This document shows, piece by piece, positions 30,206 through 34,302 of a stretch of DNA of 34,302 bases. Positions within the stretch are counted from its first letter, which is position 1. The number at the start of each line of letters is the position of its first letter. The notes under the pieces were generated by a model, which searched no databases, was not told the DNA's origin, and was given only the letters and a program-made list of their open reading frames with translations. This DNA is from a virus. Location of the stretch: positions 1 through 34,302 of IMG/VR virus record IMGVR_UViG_3300023281_001375; one strand, 5' to 3'. The translations under genes were made by a program, and so were the position numbers.

Positions 30206-30718
30206 ATGAATGACGTCACGAGTGCGCTCGACAGGATAGATGAGGTACTTGAGCAGGTGTCAGACGACGACGGCCCGGTGATGACCCAGGTCCGCAAGGT
30301 AGCTAATCAGCTATCGAAGCAGGCTAGGATCGACCAGGCCAGAATCGCAGAGCTGGAAGAGACCGTTAAGGGCGGTCGGACTTCAGCAGTTAAGGAAGCG
30401 TTGATCGACCTTGGCTTGCCATCTCTCAGCCCAGAAGTTTTGGACGGACGTATCGAGGGTGAGCCCACTGAGGAATCAGTGAAGGCAGCTCTCGAAGCGG
30501 CTGGCATACCTTACGGCCAGTCAGTTTCTCAGCCTGAAGGCGACGGGGACAACTCCCCCGAAGCCGACGCCAACGATCTTGAGAAGGTAGTCACTGCCGG
30601 TGACGCCGTGAACGAGGCAGCCTCCGCACAGGAGGGCAATGTCATGTCACGGCTCGGCGAGACAGAGACTCTGGAAGATATCGTTGCGATAATGGCGGAG
30701 ACCGACGAACTTTCATAG
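30206..30718 (+). CDS. Scaffold-like capsid assembly protein, 170 aa
   Basis: ATG 30206 is the start because a perfect AGGAGG (30192-30197) lies eight bases upstream; the longer frame from 30146 is unlikely. The product is acidic and helical with a coiled-coil stretch (VRKVANQLSKQARIDQARIA) followed by a disordered middle and an acidic C-terminus ending TDELS. Size, charge, coiled coil and position directly before the major capsid gene fit a scaffolding protein that shapes the prohead. There is no protease motif. Confidence 0.72.
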   Translation: MNDVTSALDRIDEVLEQVSDDDGPVMTQVRKVANQLSKQARIDQARIAELEETVKGGRTSAVKEALIDLGLPSLSPEVLDGRIEGEPTEESVKAALEAAGIPYGQSVSQPEGDGDNSPEADANDLEKVVTAGDAVNEAASAQEGNVMSRLGETETLEDIVAIMAETDELS

Positions 30719-30755
30719 CCGCAACTGTAGACGGTTTGAAAGGGTGATCTCGTAA

Positions 30756-31685
30756 ATGGCTGATGCTTTTACGACTACCACTGCACTTTCTGGCCAGGTA
30801 CTGACCGCCTATCAGCGGTCTGCCTATCTCGCACTTCGTGCGGGGGCCGTCTTCGACTCTGTGTACACGGTGAAGCCCGGCGATGTAACGTCGCCTGGTA
30901 ACCCTGTGAAGTTCACGGTGTGGACCGACATGGCCGCAGCTACCGCCACTCTCTCTGAGACAGTGGACGTTGACGCTGTTGCTGTTGCCGATTCGCAAAT
31001 TACCGTGACCCCTGCTGAAAAGGGTAACGCAGTGCTCGTGACTATCAAGATTAGGACCGACAGTTTTCTGATCGGTTTTGATGCTGATGTCGCAGGTCTT
31101 GTATCTTGGAACCTCACTGATTCTATTGACACTCTTGCTGCTACTGGCGTTGATGGCGCTGGCACGCAGATGACTGTCGATGATGGTCCTGAGGGTTCCC
31201 TGCTCGTGGCAGACGTTCTCACTGCTAATAAGGTGCGCCAAATGCGTGCCCTGTTGGCGTCGAATAACGTCATGCCGTTCTCGGGGAACAAGTACATGTC
31301 GCTGATTCACCCGAATACAGCGTATGACCTGAAGTCGGAGACAGGCGATGCCGCATGGCTCGCCTCGGCGATTCGCCAGAATCTGCCCGCAATTCAAAAC
31401 AGTTCTATCGGTTCTTTCGCAGGCTTCGAGTTTGCCGAGTCCAGCCGCTGTGACATTAATGTTGACGGTGGTACGACCACGGAGGACGTATACACTACGA
31501 ACTTCTTCGGCGCTCAAGCGTTTGCGAAGGCAGTCTCTATCGAGCCGCACATTGTGCCTGGCCCGGTAACTGACAAGCTGCGTAGGTTCATGCCACTTGG
31601 TTGGCACGCCTACCTCGGCCACGGTGAATTCCGTAGCGCAGCCTCGTACCGAATGCTCTCAGTATCTTCGATTGGAGCCAACTAG
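30756..31685 (+). CDS. Major capsid protein (HK97 fold, N4-gp56-like)
   Basis: 309 residues, ATG 30756, with GAAAGGG upstream. The pattern of an N-terminal helical/loop part, a mid-region QITVTPAEKGNAVLVTIKIR, a KYMSLIHPNTAYDL segment, and the late GSFAGFEFAESSR and LGWHAYLGHGEFRSAASYR resembles the N4-gp56 branch of HK97-type capsid proteins. It would form the icosahedral shell with the preceding scaffold and the following decoration-like protein. The assignment is from recalled pattern plus position; the length is in the normal 300-400 range. Confidence 0.85.
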   Translation: MADAFTTTTALSGQVLTAYQRSAYLALRAGAVFDSVYTVKPGDVTSPGNPVKFTVWTDMAAATATLSETVDVDAVAVADSQITVTPAEKGNAVLVTIKIRTDSFLIGFDADVAGLVSWNLTDSIDTLAATGVDGAGTQMTVDDGPEGSLLVADVLTANKVRQMRALLASNNVMPFSGNKYMSLIHPNTAYDLKSETGDAAWLASAIRQNLPAIQNSSIGSFAGFEFAESSRCDINVDGGTTTEDVYTTNFFGAQAFAKAVSIEPHIVPGPVTDKLRRFMPLGWHAYLGHGEFRSAASYRMLSVSSIGAN

Positions 31686-31955
31686 ATGAGTTCCGGTAGC
31701 AAAATCTTTGTTACCGCCACCATCGACGTGGGCAACATCACGGCAGTCGCTACGGTGACTGACGCTACGACTGCGGCCCCTGGGGCCAAGGTCGGAGATC
31801 CTGTAACTGTTTCTGCTACTGCTCTCGAAGCCGGCTTGTCGGCGCAGGCATACATTGCCGCGGTTGATGTTATCACACTTGCTGTGACTAACCCATCCGC
31901 TGGGGCAATCGACCCTGCATCGCAGTCGTATTCGTTCGTGGTGCATGCAAACTAA
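31686..31955 (+). CDS. Small beta-rich protein, capsid decoration candidate
   Basis: 89 residues, starting one base after the capsid stop. The sequence is nearly all beta strands (KIFVTATIDVGNITAVATVT, VGDPVTVSATAL, VITLAVTNPSAG) with few charges, typical of capsid-decoration or head-stabilising proteins. It is followed by a terminator-like hairpin. Alternative readings include a small tail or fibre subunit. Confidence 0.6.
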   Translation: MSSGSKIFVTATIDVGNITAVATVTDATTAAPGAKVGDPVTVSATALEAGLSAQAYIAAVDVITLAVTNPSAGAIDPASQSYSFVVHAN

Positions 31956-31991
31956 AGAGTAGTCCCTATCCGGGGGTGAATTATCTCGGCG

Positions 31992-32014
31992 AGGGCCCCC
32001 TATTGGGGGCCCTT
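31992..32014 (+). terminator. Terminator-like hairpin after the capsid genes
   Basis: AGGGCCCCC (31992-32000), loop TATT, GGGGGCCCT (32005-32013), then TTGTCG. A very stable 9-bp stem at the end of the scaffold-capsid-decoration unit. The short T-run makes it a modest intrinsic terminator. The rest of the gap up to 32087 shows no convincing promoter. Confidence 0.65.
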
Positions 32015-32087
32015 GTCGTGGAATGATCTCTTCGAATGTGATGTTGTTATGAGAGACGGTTTCCTACGAAGAGCAGAAAGATAAACT

Positions 32088-34169
32088 GTGGCCCTAATCA
32101 CCGATCCTGATGACCTGAATCAGGCGACAGAAGTAACAATCGCTACCGGACCTCGGACGATTGTCCTTGCTGTGGCCGGTAACCTGTCTGCTGATGGTGT
32201 GACCATGCAGGCCCTCTACTCGTTCCTGAAGGAAGAGTGGAAGTCGGATGCACTGCTGATTCCTCATCCTTTCCCGATGGTCGCTATCACGGACGAGTCA
32301 TACGAGTTCGTAGACGACTGGACCCTCTCTACGTTGGCTTCTCGGAAGCTTGTACGTACAGCCGGCTGGTCGGAGTTGGATGCTTCTTCGGTTCTGACGC
32401 AACAGTGGTTCGGTGCTGTATCTCTGGGCACGTTCGAGGATTCGGTCAACGACAACGCCTACTACCAGTTCGGCACTGACGTCCTCGTGGACGACACCGT
32501 TGACTTTACGTATGCCGGCCCTGTGAATGAGCCGGTGAAAACTTTCGAGGAGCTGGGCAACCCGGCTACCTGCGATTTCGCTTCTACTTCTACTATCACC
32601 CGCGCTTCCGGTTCGTTCATCACTGACGGTTACAAGGTTGGCGGTGCGGTCACTACCCGTCTGGCCACCACTGGCGGCAACGACGGCACCTTCGTTTTGA
32701 CCGCTGTTGCTGCTCTGACCTTGACGGTGACGGGTACCCCGTTTACTTCTGAGGTTGACACTGCTGTGCAGCTCGCAGTGGACAACCGTAGCTCTTTCAA
32801 GATGTCGTTGCGTGTCCGTGACGGCGACACGAACGGTAAGTCTTTCGCCCAGTCGGCTCTGGCCGACGCTGGTGTCACTACTCTGTCGAACAAGGTGGAA
32901 CGTTTCGGTCTGACGAACGTCACCGACTTGAAGATCCTTGAGACCGACGCGAACGTTGATGCTAACACTCCGTACACTCAGATTGATGTCAAGTTCTTCG
33001 ACGGCGTTTACAATAAGGATGTCGATTCGGCTACTGGCCGTGATTTCGGTGTGGTGATCGACGTTGGTACCCATTCGGGTATCGACGGTTCGTTCTCTGC
33101 TGCCGGTACGGTGCTGACCTCGGCTGACGGTGGCATACCCACGTCCACTTACGACTCTGGTACTCTCACTATCCATGAGGGGACCGACGAGGCAGCAACG
33201 TTCAACATTGTTTCGACTACTGCTACGACTGTAACCATCAACGGCGGCACATTCACTGCTACTGAGTCGGCTATCTCCTACTCGCTCCAGCGGGCTACAC
33301 CGGTTGTGGCTACTCTCATTGAGATTTATGAGAAGGTGCAGCGGTCGCTGCGTCTTCTGACTGACATGGACGATTCTGCTGCGGTCATTATCGGCCGTGC
33401 CGCTCCTGAGCTGTTGGAGTGGTCGGGCGATACGCTTAAGACTAAGATCATCACGAACCCGAACACGGGCACTACTGACGGTGTGATGATCGAAGGGTTC
33501 GACACGAACGACACGAACAGTCTCGTCTTCGTGGACAATCTTGGTACTGAGCGGACGTTCCCGTTTGTCGCTGCTGGGAACATCGTATCGAACGACAACC
33601 TTGTCAACGACGCCGGGCCTGCCGAGTACTTCATGTTCTTCACCTATACGACTCGTACTTCGGTCACCGACTTTGTTCTCACTTCGGGCACCGATGTGAT
33701 TTCGTCTGCCGGTTCTAACCTACCGGTCATATCTTCGGGCGATTACATTACCATCTCGGGTTTGACTGCTGGGGATGCTGCTATGAACGGAGTCTACTTG
33801 GCTTCGGGCACGCCTACGGCGGCTGCCATCGACGTGGCCAGGTATGACGGTGTGACTATCGTGTCGGTTGCTGCCGCTACGGTCAACTTTGATGAGAACC
33901 CGATTGACACTCCTGACGCCATTTTGGTGGACGATAACAGTGTGGTTGACATTACGGGGAACATCACTCAGACGAACACTGCGTTCGACTTCGACTATGA
34001 CAACAACGTTCAGGGTGGCCGTACTGCTGCTACTGACGCGGTTGTGACTGTCCGTGCGCTAGGTTTGGGCACCGCCCAGTATGTTGAGGCTACGGGTACG
34101 ATCACTCGTGCTACCGGCTTGTCGTTCTCGCTGGTTGCTGCTCTCGAACGTAACTACGAAAACCTCTAG
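32088..34169 (+). CDS. Large beta-repeat virion (tail or head) protein, 693 aa
   Basis: GTG 32088 with AGAAAG upstream. The N-terminal domain (about 40-110), including GVTMQALYSFLKEEWKSDAL and PHPFPMVAITDESYEF, resembles a virion protein found in many environmental phages (recalled, not searched). After it come repeated beta modules beginning STITRASGSFITDGY, a second around GTHSGIDGSFSAAGTVLT, a third around SGTDVISSAGSNL, and a last GTITRATG near the end. Such modules are common in tail and fibre proteins. No enzymatic motif is seen. It is expressed after the capsid unit. Confidence 0.75.
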   Translation: MALITDPDDLNQATEVTIATGPRTIVLAVAGNLSADGVTMQALYSFLKEEWKSDALLIPHPFPMVAITDESYEFVDDWTLSTLASRKLVRTAGWSELDASSVLTQQWFGAVSLGTFEDSVNDNAYYQFGTDVLVDDTVDFTYAGPVNEPVKTFEELGNPATCDFASTSTITRASGSFITDGYKVGGAVTTRLATTGGNDGTFVLTAVAALTLTVTGTPFTSEVDTAVQLAVDNRSSFKMSLRVRDGDTNGKSFAQSALADAGVTTLSNKVERFGLTNVTDLKILETDANVDANTPYTQIDVKFFDGVYNKDVDSATGRDFGVVIDVGTHSGIDGSFSAAGTVLTSADGGIPTSTYDSGTLTIHEGTDEAATFNIVSTTATTVTINGGTFTATESAISYSLQRATPVVATLIEIYEKVQRSLRLLTDMDDSAAVIIGRAAPELLEWSGDTLKTKIITNPNTGTTDGVMIEGFDTNDTNSLVFVDNLGTERTFPFVAAGNIVSNDNLVNDAGPAEYFMFFTYTTRTSVTDFVLTSGTDVISSAGSNLPVISSGDYITISGLTAGDAAMNGVYLASGTPTAAAIDVARYDGVTIVSVAAATVNFDENPIDTPDAILVDDNSVVDITGNITQTNTAFDFDYDNNVQGGRTAATDAVVTVRALGLGTAQYVEATGTITRATGLSFSLVAALERNYENL

Positions 34170-34185
34170 CACTGTGGGGTAGTCA

Positions 34186-34302
34186 ATGGCTATCACGGTC
34201 ACAGGCGTCACCGAAATCTACATGTCGGGCACCTCGTTGGAGGTGGCTGGCACGCTGGCTGGTGGTGCCACCAATGAGACTGGCCTGTACTTTGCAGGCG
34301 GC
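34186..34302 (+). CDS. Structural-region protein, N-terminal part only
   Basis: ATG 34186, 17 bases after the preceding stop, with GGGG upstream. The visible 39 residues (MAITVTGVTEIYMSGTSLE ...) are Thr/Gly/Ala-rich and beta-like, similar in composition to the preceding protein. It runs off the window end. Probably another tail or head component. Confidence 0.6.
   Translation, partial: MAITVTGVTEIYMSGTSLEVAGTLAGGATNETGLYFAGG

Noticed and set aside
30642-31622. Long minus-strand open frame opposite the major capsid gene
   Set aside because: It mirrors the capsid coding frame, has Arg/Ser/His-rich composition, no ribosome binding site, and runs against the operon.
1-34302. CRISPR array, insertion sequence, integrase or attachment site
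   Set aside because: No regularly spaced repeats, transposase, recombinase motifs or tRNA-end duplication were seen.

Overview
The window is part of a tailed double-stranded DNA phage (Caudoviricetes) genome or prophage. It has a large terminase, a portal protein, a scaffold-like protein and an HK97-fold/N4-gp56-like major capsid protein on the right, and a tightly packed phage replication and nucleic-acid metabolism operon on the left. A gene with a clear WhiB iron-sulfur motif (four cysteines plus GVWGG) points to an actinobacterial host, because WhiB proteins are confined to Actinobacteria and their phages. No integrase, repressor or CRISPR array was seen. No bacterial housekeeping genes are present.

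Layout. Positions 1-13589 are read leftward (minus strand) almost without gaps; most neighbours overlap by ATGA, GTGA or TAATG. Two good sigma-70-like promoters feed this arm, at 13635-13663 and 12202-12230. From right to left it holds: small proteins of unknown function (13.6-9.7 kb), many of them with paired CxxC motifs; a putative resolvase, a dNMP kinase, a Cas4-like PD-(D/E)XK nuclease and an RNA ligase (9.7-6.7 kb); a compact array of structured RNAs ending in tRNA-Tyr (6.25-5.9 kb); a DnaB/RecA-type helicase; a primase split into a CHC2 zinc-finger gene and a TOPRIM gene with the WhiB-like gene between them; an RNase H-like DEDD exonuclease; and more small unknown genes, one of them secreted. 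No DNA polymerase catalytic gene is in the window.

Positions 13590-14120 are a 530-base divergent control region with a leftward promoter, a 12-base palindrome, four hairpins and a rightward promoter that may give a leaderless mRNA. From 14121 everything is read rightward: six small early-late genes, a two-helix membrane protein (holin candidate), a terminator-like hairpin, terminase large subunit, portal, a small disordered protein, a 2298-residue putative internal virion protein, two more large proteins of probable virion function, a structured intergenic region with a promoter, scaffold, major capsid protein, a small beta-rich (decoration-like) protein, a terminator-like hairpin, a 693-residue beta-repeat virion protein, and the start of another structural gene cut by the window end.

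The most unusual feature is the array at 5895-6249. Three RNA modules, each closed by a perfect 7-12 bp stem, lie nearly end to end beside an ordinary tRNA-Tyr. Two of them carry T-arm-like hairpins and one can form an H-type pseudoknot. They sit in the same operon as the RNA ligase gene.
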